Origin: Mixta sp. Marseille-Q2659
GTDB lineage: Bacteria > Pseudomonadota > Gammaproteobacteria > Enterobacterales > Enterobacteriaceae
Assembly: GCF_940807255.1 (NCBI RefSeq)
Contig: NZ_CALNWY010000018.1
Coordinates: forward strand, 18,326 to 82,325
Reading direction: 5' to 3'
DNA: 64,000 bases
Shown here: positions 1 through 9,475 of the stretch, piece after piece
How positions within the stretch are numbered: the first letter of the stretch is position 1
Layout: each line of letters opens with the position of its first letter
Translations under genes and position numbers: made by a program
Notes under the pieces: model-generated
What the model saw: only the letters and a program-made list of their open reading frames with translations
Database searches by the model: none
What the model was told of the DNA's origin: nothing

Positions 1-151
1 CCAGCCAGAGATGCTGTTTACCGAGGTAAAGTAAATCGACCTGGCGCGCCTTAATCACATCCAGGCCCACACCGTAAACCAACAGGGCAGCGACCAGCGC
101 GATCACCAGTAGGGCCAGCGTGATTCGCTTAATCGTGGAAGAAACGTGCAT
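1..151 (-). CDS. Partial membrane protein, possibly an osmoprotectant ABC transporter permease
   Basis: Only the first 50 codons are visible; the gene runs off the left edge. The ATG at 151-149 has AGGAGA about nine bases upstream. The protein starts with one hydrophobic segment (about residues 8-28). A short stretch then ends in QHLWL, which resembles the start of the first helices in glycine betaine/carnitine permeases of the OpuBB/YehY type. That family call is a weak inference from about 50 residues; any inner-membrane protein with one early helix would also fit. It is transcribed away from the efflux gene at 509. Confidence 0.4.
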   Translation of the reverse strand, partial: MHVSSTIKRITLALLVIALVAALLVYGVGLDVIKARQVDLLYLGKQHLWL

Positions 152-508
152 GAACAGGGTTCTCCTGGGGAATGGCTGAGCGCATCCTAGAAGATGGCTC
201 ACTTGTTATATTAATCCTTGGGCATCACGGGGCAGAAAACGGTTTCCCACCGCGCAGCCGGACACTAAATATAAATTGCTGATTTTTACGCCTTTATCAG
301 CAAAAAAACATGCGGCGCCTTAAACCTATAGCAGCGCGACGGCGCAGGCGCCAGTTTTTGGGCAAAATCAGCAGGATAGTTTTGGTTGCTGTCGCAGACC
401 TTCAGCCGCTAACAACAGAGCAAGCATTTGGTGACAACGTCACAAAAAATTGCGCTACCGCTGCGTAGCGGGTGCGCTACGCTTAGGGGATTAACAGGAA
501 GGGAAACA
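152..508. other. Divergent intergenic region with an inverted repeat and a matS site
   Basis: This 357-base stretch separates the partial gene on the left from the efflux gene. It contains a perfect 8-bp inverted repeat, TTGCTGAT (276-283) and ATCAGCAA (296-303), and a matS motif at 431-443. No convincing small ORF is present. Promoters for both genes should lie here, but I could not assign them. Confidence 0.5.
431..443. other. matS site (MatP binding, Ter macrodomain)
   Basis: GTGACAACGTCAC fits the E. coli matS consensus GTGACRNYGTCAC exactly. MatP binds such sites and organises the terminus macrodomain. This site is intergenic, upstream of the efflux gene. Confidence 0.8.
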
Positions 509-1954
509 ATGACAGCACAACATCAGCCGGTCGCGCACCGACCGTGGATTTTAGTCGCCTGTATGCTGGCGATGTTTATGGCGGCGATTGAAGTTACGAT
601 TGTCGCAACGGCAATGCCCACCATCATTGCTCAGCTGGGCGGCTTTGCGCAGTTTGGCTGGGTCTTTTCCGGCTATCTGCTGACGCAGGCGGTAAGCGTG
701 CCGATTTATGGTCGTCTGGCCGATCTCTGGGGACGTAAACGCATCTTCTTTATCGGCACCTCGCTGTTTTTGCTGGGTTCGGTGCTGTGGTCTGGCCCAG
801 AGCATGACATGGTTGATTGTGTTTCGTGCTTTTCAGGGACTGGGCGCGGGCGCAATGCCAGTAACCTTAACTATCGTTGCCGATATTTATTCACCACGCG
901 AGCGGGCAGGTATTCAGGGCTGGCTTTCCAGCGTATGGGGCGTGGCGGCGATTATCGGCCCACTGACCGGTGCCTGGATTGTGCAACATTTTAGCTGGGC
1001 GCTGGTTTTTTGGGTCAACTTACCGCTGGGCATCATTTCAATGCTGATGCTGGCGCGCTGGCTGCCTGCACACCAACAAACCTCCGCGCAGCGGCTGAAT
1101 ATTTCCGGCAGCGCCTGGCTGATGCTGAGCGTCAGCGCGCTGTTGGTCGCGCTGCTGCAGGCGGAAGCGTTGGGCTACTGGTTGCTGCTGTTTCTGGCAG
1201 TAGCGTTGATCGCCGGGTTTATTCTGCTGCGCCACGAAAGAAATGCGGAAGCGCCGCTGTTTCCGCTGGCGATCTGGCGCAGCCGGACGATTGTTGCCGG
1301 TAACGCCGGAAATTTAATTATCGGCGCGGCGATGATGGGCATCAGCGCCTTTTTGCCTACCTGGATCCGGGCATTAACGGCGGCTCGCCGCTGCAGGCCG
1401 GAAGCGCACTGGCAATGATGTCAATCGGCTGGCCGCTGGCCAGCACGCTCTGCGGCAGGCTGATGTTGCATACCTCTTATCGCTTTACCGCTCAGCTTGG
1501 CGCGTTGCTGTTAATTGCCGGCATGGCGCTGTTGCTGATGCTGCATGCCGACAGCAGCCTGATCCAGGCGGGCTTTGCCGCTTTCGTTATCGGCACCGGC
1601 ATGGGAATGACCAGCACCACCTTTCTGGTTTCGGTGCAGAACAGCGCGGATTTCTCCATTCGCGGCATCTGTACCGCCTCAATTATGTTCAGCCGGATGC
1701 TGGGTTCGGCGCTGGGGACGGCCCTGATGGGCGCGGTGCTGAACTATAACCTGCTGCTGCGTCTGCCCGATGCGCACGATCCGGTCCAGCAGATCATGTC
1801 GCCCGAACGCCGCCAGGCGCTGGACGGCGGTACGCTACAGCAGATGACGGCGCAGATTGCGGCTTCGCTGCACTGGGTATTTATTGTGTCGCTGGTGATT
1901 GCGGTGGGTAGCCTGTTTATTGCATGGACGATGCCGTCGCGCAGGCCGGAATAA
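509..1954 (+). pseudogene. MFS drug efflux transporter, DHA2 family (two frameshifts)
   Basis: An inner-membrane proton-driven multidrug exporter of the EmrB/QacA type. The ATG at 509 follows AGGAAGGG. The first helix reads IEVTIVATAMPTI and is followed by the GRLADLWGRK motif A and the FQGLGAGAM motif typical of DHA2 proteins. Two frameshifts break the gene. Near 785-800 a two-base loss, or one extra base, interrupts what should read GSVLCGLAQSMTW. At about 1367 one base is missing; restoring it gives TWIQGINGGSPLQAG. The 3' frame then runs intact to the TAA at 1952-1954. Corrected, it would encode about 480 residues. The lesions look like sequencing errors, but a natural pseudogene is not excluded. 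Confidence 0.75.
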
Positions 1955-1981
1955 AAAAGGCACCGCAAAGGGCGGTGCCTG
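1952..1981. terminator. Bidirectional terminator between efflux gene and ynfD-like gene
   Basis: A 9-bp perfect stem, AGGCACCGC (1958-1966) with GCGGTGCCT (1972-1980), is preceded by an A-run. On the minus strand the A-run becomes a U tract. It mainly serves the minus-strand gene ending at 1990, and the convergent efflux gene also ends here. Confidence 0.8.
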
Positions 1982-1989
1982 GAGGAAGA

Positions 1990-2283
1990 TTACTGAGGGG
2001 CGTCCTGTGCAGTGCCCGCATCGGCGGGTACATTGGTTTCACTGTCAACGCCGGTGCGTTTGTAGACAATTTTCTGGGAATCGTTTTCACAATGTCCCAC
2101 AACCTGACCACCGGCGGCGTCAGCCTGATCGTTAGGCACAATATCCAGCGTAAAGCCCGATTCAGGCACGCCGTTATTGATAATCTTCTGGGTAATATCC
2201 GCTTTTACCGATTCGCATGACGCCTGGGCAGCCAGCGGAGCAACAACCAGCAGGGCGCTTAACATCCACTTCTTCGCTCTCAT
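1990..2283 (-). CDS. ynfD: YnfD-like DUF1161 small periplasmic protein
   Basis: A 97-residue exported protein of unknown function. The signal peptide MRAKKW...APLAAQA is followed by a mature part starting SCESVK. The conserved stretch INNGVPESGF and a second Cys in VVGHCEN are typical of DUF1161. I chose the ATG at 2283 over an in-frame TTG at 2301 because AAAGGATG lies just upstream and the signal peptide starts there. It sits beside ynfB and ynfA, which are near ynfD in E. coli as well. The two mature cysteines could form a disulfide. Confidence 0.75.
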   Translation of the reverse strand: MRAKKWMLSALLVVAPLAAQASCESVKADITQKIINNGVPESGFTLDIVPNDQADAAGGQVVGHCENDSQKIVYKRTGVDSETNVPADAGTAQDAPQ

Positions 2284-2335
2284 CACATCATCCTTTTGCA
2301 ATAAAACCAGCGGTAACTATAGCAGCTAAGTACGA

Positions 2336-2683
2336 TCAGGGCGCGACCACGCGTCCGGTACGACGATCGAGGCAGCGCAGAGTATTTGCTTCCCAGTAGG
2401 CATTGACGTTATAGCTTTTTTCGCAGGCGTCGCGAGAATCAAAAGCGCGATCGGTTTTATCAAACTCTTTCTCGACGCGGCTGTTGACCTTTTTACGCAG
2501 CATACGGGTATCATCCCACTGCTCTTTATTCTGACGCGCTTCTTCACTGCTTAACGCATTATTGCCGTTTTCAATAATCAGACGATCGGTACGTGCCTGC
2601 GCCGTAGTGGATGACAGTGCCAGCGCGCCGAACAGCGTCAACGGTAGCAGGGCGAGCGCCAGACGTTCAGATAAGGTTTTCAT
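2336..2683 (-). CDS. ynfB: YnfB, UPF0482/DUF1283 exported protein
   Basis: A 115-residue exported protein of unknown function, recognised by the family signature [18 protein letters not shown] and the C-terminal [13 protein letters not shown], which match E. coli YnfB closely. The signal peptide ends near TAQA. The ATG at 2683 has AAGGAAG upstream and is preferred over an upstream in-frame start at 2704. It is followed on the same strand by ynfD and faces ynfA divergently. Confidence 0.85.
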   Translation of the reverse strand: MKTLSERLALALLPLTLFGALALSSTTAQARTDRLIIENGNNALSSEEARQNKEQWDDTRMLRKKVNSRVEKEFDKTDRAFDSRDACEKSYNVNAYWEANTLRCLDRRTGRVVAP

Positions 2684-2803
2684 CTTTTCTTCCTTAGCTT
2701 TCATGGCGGGCCGCCATGAGGTGACAGTGTTTTTAGTATATCATCGGCAATTATTTGCTCACCAGCAGGCCAAGTGCTTTCGGTTGTTTCAGGCAAGGTT
2801 TCA

Positions 2804-3130
2804 ATGATTAAAATCATACTGCTCTTTTTTCTTACCGCGCTGGCAGAAATCATCGGCTGCTTTTTGCCGTGGCTGTGGCTAAAAAAGGGCGCATCAATGC
2901 TGCTGCTGATCCCGGCGGCGTTGAGCCTGGCGGCGTTCGTCTGGTTGTTAACACTGCATCCGGCAGCCAGCGGGCGTGTATATGCCGCTTACGGCGGCGT
3001 TTATGTGGTTACCGCGCTGCTGTGGCTGCGCTGGGTGGATGGCGTGCGCCTGAGCCACTATGACTGGCTGGGCGCGGCGGTCGCTTTTTGCGGCATGCTG
3101 ATTATCGTGGCGGGATGGGGCAAAGCGTAG
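2804..3130 (+). CDS. ynfA: YnfA family small inner-membrane protein (UPF0060)
   Basis: A 108-residue protein that is almost wholly hydrophobic with four predicted helices, the layout of small multidrug resistance type proteins. The motifs [15 protein letters not shown] and [12 protein letters not shown] are diagnostic of YnfA. Salmonella YnfA has been described as an SMR-like efflux protein, so export is a reasonable guess, not shown here. The ATG at 2804 begins MIKIILLFF; an upstream in-frame start at 2774 would only add ten untypical residues. Confidence 0.9.
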   Translation: MIKIILLFFLTALAEIIGCFLPWLWLKKGASMLLLIPAALSLAAFVWLLTLHPAASGRVYAAYGGVYVVTALLWLRWVDGVRLSHYDWLGAAVAFCGMLIIVAGWGKA

Positions 3131-3158
3131 CGTTGAACCTGGTCAGCTACTAAAAGAG

Positions 3159-3191
3159 TTAAAACGCCGGCTTTCAGGTCGGCGTTTTTAA
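3159..3191. terminator. Bidirectional terminator between ynfA and ydfG
   Basis: AAAACGCCG (3161-3169) pairs with CGGCGTTTT (3180-3188). The poly-A and poly-T flanks let it work for both convergent genes. Confidence 0.8.
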
Positions 3192-3224
3192 TGGCGCATC
3201 AGGCTTTTTATGAGTTTTCAGCCA

Positions 3225-3974
3225 TCACGACTCTTTTGCGACTTTCAGGCCCGCAGTGGTTTGGCTCACCGGCATCATTTCCAGCGTATTAATATTGACG
3301 TGCGCTGGCAGCGTCGCCACCCAGTAAACCGCTTCGGTTACATCTTCCGGCGTCAGGGCGGTGGTGCCGGCATAAACATTCTCCGCGCGGCTGTCGTCGC
3401 CTTTAAAGCGCACGTTGGAAAACTCGGTGCCGCCCACCAGTCCTGGCTCAATATCGGTCACGCGCAGGGCGGTACCGTGCAGATCGGTGCGTAAATTCAG
3501 GCTGAACTGACGGACAAAGGCCTTGGTGGCGCCATATACGTTGCCGCCCATATAGGGCCAGTTACCAGCCACAGAACCGATATTAATAATATGACCAACG
3601 TTACGTTTAACCATCGCGGGCAGCAGGGCGCGTGTCATATAAACCAGGCCTTTATTATTGGTATCGATCATGGTTTCCCAGTCTTCAATACTGGCCTGAT
3701 GTGCCGGCTCCACGCCCAGCGCCAGCCCGGCGTTATTGACCAGAATATCGATCTCCTGCCACTCAGCGGGCAGCGTGGCGACGGCGGCATCAATGGCCGC
3801 GCGATCGCGCACATCAAACTGTAGCGTATAGAGGTTTTCTCCCAGCTCCGCTTTTAGCGCGTCCAGACGATCCTGACGGCGTCCGGTCGCGATCACCTTA
3901 TGTCCTGCCGCGATAAAACGACGGGCGATAGTTTGACCAAATCCGGCGGTCGCTCCGGTAACAAAAATTATCAT
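3225..3974 (-). CDS. ydfG: YdfG NADP-dependent 3-hydroxy acid dehydrogenase
   Basis: A cytoplasmic SDR that oxidises L-allo-threonine, L-serine and 3-hydroxy acids with NADP and reduces malonic semialdehyde. It has 249 residues with the Rossmann start MIIFVTGATAGFGQ, the NNAG motif, and the YGATK catalytic Tyr-Lys. The C-terminal NINTLEMMPVSQ matches E. coli YdfG. The ATG at 3974 is preceded by GAGGAA. In E. coli ydfG lies next to dcp; here the guaD-xdhABC genes separate them. Confidence 0.93.
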   Translation of the reverse strand: MIIFVTGATAGFGQTIARRFIAAGHKVIATGRRQDRLDALKAELGENLYTLQFDVRDRAAIDAAVATLPAEWQEIDILVNNAGLALGVEPAHQASIEDWETMIDTNNKGLVYMTRALLPAMVKRNVGHIINIGSVAGNWPYMGGNVYGATKAFVRQFSLNLRTDLHGTALRVTDIEPGLVGGTEFSNVRFKGDDSRAENVYAGTTALTPEDVTEAVYWVATLPAHVNINTLEMMPVSQTTAGLKVAKES

Positions 3975-4062
3975 CTCTCTGTTCCTCAACACATTTTTCA
4001 GGTCAGTCACCATAGCATTTCACTTTGCAGCTGCCCAGTGCCGATTAAAGATGCGAGCTAAA

Positions 4063-4079
4063 GGCACCACGCTGGTGCG
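4063..4079. promoter_or_regulatory. Candidate NtrC (NRI) enhancer site
   Basis: GCACC (4064-4068), four bases, then TGGTGC (4073-4078) matches the NtrC dyad TGCACC-N4-TGGTGCA except at the outermost bases. TGCACC at 4081-4086 begins a second, weaker half-matched dyad. The centre is about 230 bases upstream of the predicted guaD start point, a feasible enhancer distance. Confidence 0.6.
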
Positions 4080-4274
4080 CTGCACCACAGAGCTGCCTGT
4101 CAAAGGGGCAGTCCAGAGCCGACAGATTTCAGCTGAATAGTATTTCTCTTTTTTATGACTGATAGTGCTGGCGTTTTTAACAAAGCAAGCGGTTGCGCAA
4201 TCGTTTAAGGAGCTATTATTAAGCCTTTCGCAAGATAACATTTTGATTTAGATGAGAATATTAAAAGTTGATGG

Positions 4275-4291
4275 CTGGCATAACTCTTGCA
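4275..4291 (+). promoter_or_regulatory. Sigma-54 promoter of guaD-xdhABC
   Basis: CTGGCA (4275-4280) and TTGCA (4287-4291) keep the obligatory ten-base gap between GG and GC of the consensus YTGGCACG-N4-TTGCW. The predicted start point near 4302 leaves a leader of about 54 bases before guaD. Confidence 0.65.
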
Positions 4292-4355
4292 ATGTTCTAA
4301 TAACACAATTGCCTGCAATAACAACCAGAGCCCTTTTTGCAGTAAAGGAAGCCTT

Positions 4356-5680
4356 ATGTCAGCGACTGAAAACTATGCCATTCGCAGCAGCTTTTTTGAT
4401 ATAGCCGCCACGGTTAACGATCCCTCGCTGGTCGAGCAGCAGGCGCGTTATATCGAAGATGGCCTGTTAATTATTAATGCCGGACGCGTTATCAGCCTGC
4501 GTCCGTGGCAGGAAGCAGAGGAATGCTGCCCGCCGATTGTCTCATTCTCGACCGGCGCGGAAAGCTAATCGTGCCTGCTTTATCGACTGTCATATTCACT
4601 ATCCGCAAACCGAAATGGTCGGCGCGTTTGGCGAACAGCTGCTGAACTGGTTGGAAAATTACACCTTCCGGCGGAAGCGCATTATCACAATGCCGATCAC
4701 GCGGCGGCGATGTCCGAATTTTCCTGCAGCAGCTGCTTAGCAACGGCACCACCAGCGCGCTGGTTTTCGGTACCGTGCATCCCGAATCGGTCGAAGCGCT
4801 GTTTCAGGCCGCCGGGCGGCGCAATATGCGCATCATCGCCGGTAAAGTAATGATGGATCGTAATGCACCGGATTACCTGCTGGAAACGCCGGAGCAGAGC
4901 TATCAGCAAACGCGCTCGCTGATCCAGCGCTGGCATAAGCGGGGCCGCCTGGGCTATGCGCTGACGCCGCGTTTTGCGCCCACCTCATCGCCGGAACTGC
5001 TGGAGAAAGTGGCGCAGCTGCATCAGGAATTTCCTGATACCTGGATTCACACCCATCTGGCGGAAAACCAGCAGGAAGTGGCGTGGGTAAAAGCGCTGTT
5101 TCCGGCACAGGCGCACTATCTCGACGTTTACCACCATTATCAGCTCACGGGCCCACGCAGCGTTTTTGCCCACTGCCTGCATCTGGAGGCGGAGGAGTGG
5201 CACTGCCTGCATCAGAGCGATTCCGCCGTCGCCTTCTGTCCGACCTCCAACCTGTTTCTCGGCAGCGGGCTGTTCAATCTGGCGCGTAGCTGGCAGCAGC
5301 AGGTCAAAACCGGCATCGGCACCGACATTGGCGCAGGCACCACCTTTAATATGCTGCAAACCCTGGGCGAGGCTTACAAAGTCAGTCAGTTGCAAAACTA
5401 TAAGCTGCATGCCAGTGAAGCCTTTTATCACGCTACGCTCGGCGGCGCGCGGGCGCTGAGTCTGGATCATCTGATCGGCAACTTTACGCCGGGTAAAGAG
5501 GCGGATTTCGTAGTGCTGGATCCGCAGGCCACGCCGCTGCAGGCGCTGCGCTGGGACAACAGCCGCGATATCTGGGAAAAGCTGTTTGTACTAATGACGC
5601 TGGGCGACGATCGCACCATTGCCGAAACCTGGGTCAACGGCCAGTGCGCATGGCGCCAGAAAGATGAGGAAACGGCATGA
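4356..5680 (+). pseudogene. guaD: Guanine deaminase (four single-base frameshifts)
   Basis: A cytoplasmic zinc amidohydrolase that converts guanine to xanthine and ammonia, feeding XdhABC. The ATG at 4356 follows AAAGGAAG. Recognisable parts are RGKLIVPG then FIDCHIHYPQ (zinc-binding HxH), GTVHPESVEALF, AGKVMMDRNAPDY, WIHTHLAEN, FAHCLHL and TDIGAGTTFNMLQT. As written it is broken by four one-base losses, at about 4530, 4577 (CCTGC where CCTGGC is expected), 4668 and 4720 (T-run). Restoring them gives one continuous protein of about 442 residues, the usual length. The stop overlaps the xdhA start (ATGA). Several independent single-base losses in 200 bases of a conserved gene suggest sequencing error. 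Confidence 0.85.
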
Positions 5681-7119
5681 TTCATTTTCTGCTTAATCAG
5701 ACGCTGGTACGCGAGCAGCACATCGATGCTAATACCACCGTTCTGAATTATCTGCGCCAGCAAAAAGGGCGCTGCGGCACCAAAGAGGGTTGCGCTTCCG
5801 GCGATTGCGGCGCCTGTACCGTTGCGCTGGGCAGCGTGGTGGAGGGCAAAATGCGCTATGAAACGGTAAACAGCTGTTTGTTGCCGATCGGGGCGTTGGA
5901 CGGCAAGCAATTAATTACGGTGGAGGATCTGCGGCAGGGCGATCGGCTACACAGCGTCCAGCAGGCAATGGTTACCAGTCATGCCTCGCAGTGTGGCTTC
6001 TGTACGCCCGGCTTTGTGATGTCGCTGTTTGCGCTGCAAAAAAACAGTCAAGGCTGGGATCGTCAGCAGGCCGAAAGCGCGCTGGCAGGTAATCTCTGCC
6101 GCTGTACCGGCTATCGACCCATTGTAGAGGCGGCGCGTATCGCCTGTGAGCAGCCAGCAAGCGACAGCTTCAGCCAGTGCGAGGCGGAAACCGTGGCCCG
6201 TTTACAGGCGTTAAAGCAGGCAACAATGAGTGACATTGTCACCGAAACCAGCCGCTACGTGATCCCTAAGAGCTGCACGCAGTTGGCCAGTTTTTATCTG
6301 GCGCACCCGGAAGCGATATTAGTGGCAGGCGGCACCGATCTGGCGTTGCGCATTACCCAGCAGTATCAAAAATTGCCGTTAATGATTGCGCTGGAAAAAA
6401 CAGAGGAGTTGCTGCAGTGGCAGGAGACCCCGGATGCCATTGTTATTGGCGCCGCCGTACCGCTGAGCGACTGTCAGCAGCGGCTGCAAGCATCGGTTCC
6501 GGCCTTTAGCGAAATGCTGCACCGTTTTGCCTCCCGGCAGATCCGCAATCGCGGCACGCTTGGCGGCAACATTGCCAACGCTTCGCCCATTGGCGACTGT
6601 GCGCCGATGCTGTTGGCGCTGGATGCCTCACTGATTCTCCAGCGTGGCGAACAGTTGCGTACGCTGCCGCTGCATCAGTTTTTCCTCGGCTATCGCCGTA
6701 CCGCGCTGCAGCCAGGTGAATTTATTCGCGCTATTAGCCTGCCAAAGATGACGTTGTCACAAGAGTTTCGCGCCTGGAAAGTCTCAAAGCGTCAGGAAGA
6801 TGATATTTCCGCGGTATTCGCCGCCTTCACGCTCACGCGCGGCGAGTCACTCATTACTGGCGCGCGTATCGCCTTTGGCGGCATGGCAGAAATCCCACGC
6901 CGGGCCGCCGCCTGCGAAACGGCATTAATCGGCCAGCCTTTATCTCCGGCTACGCTGGAACGCGCCTGTCGGGCACTGGAGCAGGATTTCCAGCCACTGA
7001 GCGACGCGCGCGCCAGCGCTGCGTGGCGTATGCAGCTGGCGAAAAACCTGCTGCGTCGTTATTTCCATCAGCTTAACGGTGAACTGGCCGTCAGCGAGGT
7101 AGCCCGTTATGTCTCATAA
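5677..7119 (+). CDS. xdhA: Xanthine dehydrogenase small subunit (2Fe-2S and FAD domains)
   Basis: The electron-transfer subunit of the molybdo-flavoenzyme that oxidises hypoxanthine and xanthine to urate. It has 480 residues. The N-terminal ferredoxin fold shows GCASGDCGACTVAL, and the helical second cluster domain shows SQCGFCTPGF and NLCRCTGYRP. The FAD domain follows with VAGGTDLALR and LGGNIANASPIGDCAPMLLA. Fe-S and FAD domains are fused as in the two-subunit XdhAB type, unlike the three-gene E. coli XdhABC. The start overlaps the guaD stop by four bases and the end overlaps xdhB by 11, so the operon is translationally coupled. A matS site lies inside the gene at 6230-6242. Confidence 0.92.
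   Translation: MIHFLLNQTLVREQHIDANTTVLNYLRQQKGRCGTKEGCASGDCGACTVALGSVVEGKMRYETVNSCLLPIGALDGKQLITVEDLRQGDRLHSVQQAMVTSHASQCGFCTPGFVMSLFALQKNSQGWDRQQAESALAGNLCRCTGYRPIVEAARIACEQPASDSFSQCEAETVARLQALKQATMSDIVTETSRYVIPKSCTQLASFYLAHPEAILVAGGTDLALRITQQYQKLPLMIALEKTEELLQWQETPDAIVIGAAVPLSDCQQRLQASVPAFSEMLHRFASRQIRNRGTLGGNIANASPIGDCAPMLLALDASLILQRGEQLRTLPLHQFFLGYRRTALQPGEFIRAISLPKMTLSQEFRAWKVSKRQEDDISAVFAAFTLTRGESLITGARIAFGGMAEIPRRAAACETALIGQPLSPATLERACRALEQDFQPLSDARASAAWRMQLAKNLLRRYFHQLNGELAVSEVARYVS
6230..6242. other. matS site inside xdhA
   Basis: GTGACATTGTCAC is an exact match to GTGACRNYGTCAC. A one-mismatch relative, ATGACGTTGTCAC, lies at 6748-6760 in the same gene. Both lie within conserved coding sequence. 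Confidence 0.7.
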
Positions 7120-9475
7120 TCACCCGGCGGTTAATCAGGAAGTGCTGGAAGCGCAATATCTTGCCGGTATGCAGAACGGCGTTGGCCGCAACCAGCGGCA
7201 CGAAAGTGCGGAAAAGCATGTGACCGGCGAAGCACAATATATTGATGACCGGTTAGCCTTTCCCGGCATGCTGCATCTCTGCCCACGCCTGAGCGATCAC
7301 GCGCACGCGCGCATCGTGAATGTGAATACCGCCGCGTGCTATGCCATTCCCGGCGTCATTGACGTACTGACCTGGCGCGATGTACCGGGCGAGCTGGATA
7401 TTGGCCCGCTGGAGCCGGGCGATCCACTACTGGCACGCGACAGCGTGGAGTATGTCGGCCAGATTGTGCTGGTTGTCGCCGCCGAAAGCGAAGAGGCTGC
7501 GCGGCTGGGCGCGCAGGCAGCGCAAATCGATTATGCGCCGCTGCCCGCCATTCTGGATGTGGAAGAAGCGCTGGCGCAGCGACATTTTGTACAGGAGCCG
7601 CACGTGCATCAGCGCGGCGACGTCGAAACAGCGCTGGCGCGCGCGCCGCACCGGCTTCAGGGCCAGTTTCATATTGGTGGCCAGGAGCATTTCTATCTGG
7701 AAACCCAGATCGCGCTGGTTGCGCCCGGCGAGGATCAATCATTCCAGGTCTGGTCATCAACGCAAAACCCAACCGAAGTGCAGAAGCTGGTCGCTTCAGT
7801 GATGGGCATCGGCATGAATAAGGTTACTATCGATATGCGACGCATGGGCGGCGGATTCGGCGGCAAGGAGACGCAAGCGGCAGGCGTCGCCTGTCTGTGC
7901 GCACTGGCGGCCCATAAAACCGGACGTCCGGCGAAAATGCGCCTGGCGCGCCGCGATGATATGCGCATCACCGGCAAGCGCCATCCATTCTTTGTGCGTT
8001 ATGAGGTCGGCTTTGATGACGAGGGGCTGTTTTGCGGCGTCAATATCGAGCTGGCGGGCAACTGCGGTTACTCGCTCGACCTTTCCGGTTCGATTGTCGA
8101 CCGCGCCATGTTTCATGCCGATAACGCCTATTACCTGGGCGATGCACGCATAACCGGCTATCGCTGTCGCACCAACCTGGCCTCCAATACTGCCTATCGC
8201 GGCTTTGGCGGTCCGCAGGGCATGGTGGCGATTGAACAGATTATGGATGCAATAGCGCGGCATCGCGGGCTGGATCCGCTTGAGGTGCGCAAACGTAACT
8301 ACTACGGCCAGCAGAAGCGCAACGTCACGCATTACCACCAGCGGGTTGAGGATAATTTGCTGGCAGAAATGACCGCGCAGCTGGAGCAGAGCGCCGACTA
8401 TCAGGCGCGGCGCGCTGACATCCGCCAGTTTAACGCCGCCAGCCCGATACTGAAGCGCGGCCTGGCGCTGACGCCGGTAAAGTTTGGCATCTCCTTTACC
8501 TCCAGCTTCCTCAACCAGGCGGGCGCGCTGATCCTGATCTACACCGACGGCACCGTACAGCTGAACCACGGCGGCACCGAAATGGGCCAGGGACTGCATA
8601 CCAAAGTGGCGCAAATTGTGGCGGAAGTGTTGCAGATCGATCTGGCCAGTATCCGCATCACCGCAACCGATACAGGAAAAGTGCCTAACACCTCGCCGAC
8701 CGCCGCCTCCAGCGGCACCGATCTTAACGGCAAGGCGGCGCAGCATGCGGCGGAGATCCTGCGTCAGCGCCTGACCGAGATGCTATGCCGCCTGCATCAG
8801 TGTCATGAACGGGAGGTGAGCTTTAGCAACGGCATTGTACGGGTGAAACAGCAGCATTTCACTTTCCGCGAAGTAGCACAGCTGGCCTGGCTGAACCAGG
8901 TGCCGCTGTCGGCGACCGGTTACTACCGTGTGCCGGGCATTCATTACGATCGGGCGGCGGGGCGCGGCCAGCCGTTTTACTATTTCTCTTACGGCGCGGC
9001 CTGTAGCGAAGTGCTGATCGATACGCTGACCGGCGAATACCGTCTGCTGCGCGCCGATATTCTGCATGATGTCGGCGCTTCGCTGAATCCGGCGATTGAT
9101 ATTGGCCAGGTTGAAGGCGGCTTTGTGCAGGGTATGGGCTGGCTGACCTGTGAGGAACTGATGTGGGATGGTACCGGGAAACTGCTGACCGATGGCCCGG
9201 CCAGCTATAAAATTCCCACTATCGGCGACGTTCCGGCCGATCTGCGCGTCACGCTGCTGGAGAACCGCAAAAATCCACAGCAAACGGTATTTCATTCCAA
9301 AGCGGTCGGCGAGCCGCCGTTTATGCTGGGCATTTCCGTCTGGAGCGCCTTGCAGGATGCGGTTGCCAGCGTGGCGGACTACCGTCTTCATCCGCATCTC
9401 GATACGCCCGCCACACCGGAGCGGGTTTTCTGGGCGGTCAGTCGGCTGGCAGGAGAAGACTATGTCTCCCCATGA
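7109..9475 (+). CDS. xdhB: Xanthine dehydrogenase molybdenum-binding subunit
   Basis: The catalytic subunit, 788 residues, binding molybdopterin and the purine. Family motifs are intact: MGGGFGGKE (cofactor binding), AYRGFGGPQGM with the substrate-orienting Arg, GGTEMGQGLHTK, and near the C-terminus KAVGEPPFMLG with the catalytic Glu. It starts inside the last codons of xdhA and overlaps xdhC by 14 bases. Together with XdhA it forms the dehydrogenase that supplies urate for HpxO about 4 kb away. Confidence 0.93.
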   Translation: MSHNHPAVNQEVLEAQYLAGMQNGVGRNQRHESAEKHVTGEAQYIDDRLAFPGMLHLCPRLSDHAHARIVNVNTAACYAIPGVIDVLTWRDVPGELDIGPLEPGDPLLARDSVEYVGQIVLVVAAESEEAARLGAQAAQIDYAPLPAILDVEEALAQRHFVQEPHVHQRGDVETALARAPHRLQGQFHIGGQEHFYLETQIALVAPGEDQSFQVWSSTQNPTEVQKLVASVMGIGMNKVTIDMRRMGGGFGGKETQAAGVACLCALAAHKTGRPAKMRLARRDDMRITGKRHPFFVRYEVGFDDEGLFCGVNIELAGNCGYSLDLSGSIVDRAMFHADNAYYLGDARITGYRCRTNLASNTAYRGFGGPQGMVAIEQIMDAIARHRGLDPLEVRKRNYYGQQKRNVTHYHQRVEDNLLAEMTAQLEQSADYQARRADIRQFNAASPILKRGLALTPVKFGISFTSSFLNQAGALILIYTDGTVQLNHGGTEMGQGLHTKVAQIVAEVLQIDLASIRITATDTGKVPNTSPTAASSGTDLNGKAAQHAAEILRQRLTEMLCRLHQCHEREVSFSNGIVRVKQQHFTFREVAQLAWLNQVPLSATGYYRVPGIHYDRAAGRGQPFYYFSYGAACSEVLIDTLTGEYRLLRADILHDVGASLNPAIDIGQVEGGFVQGMGWLTCEELMWDGTGKLLTDGPASYKIPTIGDVPADLRVTLLENRKNPQQTVFHSKAVGEPPFMLGISVWSALQDAVASVADYRLHPHLDTPATPERVFWAVSRLAGEDYVSP

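Larger units (their letters stand above)
3975..4355. other. ydfG-guaD divergent control region
   Basis: A 381-base region without a credible gene; the only long minus-strand reading frame (4020-4241) has no ribosome site or family resemblance. It holds an NtrC-type enhancer and a sigma-54 promoter, listed separately, which together point to nitrogen control of guaD. Confidence 0.6.

Noticed and set aside
2721..2733. GTGACAGTGTTTT, half of a matS motif
   Set aside because: The second arm does not match (GTTTT for GTCAC).
4020..4241. A 73-codon minus-strand frame between ydfG and guaD
   Set aside because: No ribosome site, low-complexity product, and it covers the NtrC-type site; better read as control DNA.
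7796..8746. A 316-codon minus-strand frame opposite xdhB
   Set aside because: xdhB is intact with all catalytic motifs; the antisense frame arises from GC-rich codon bias.
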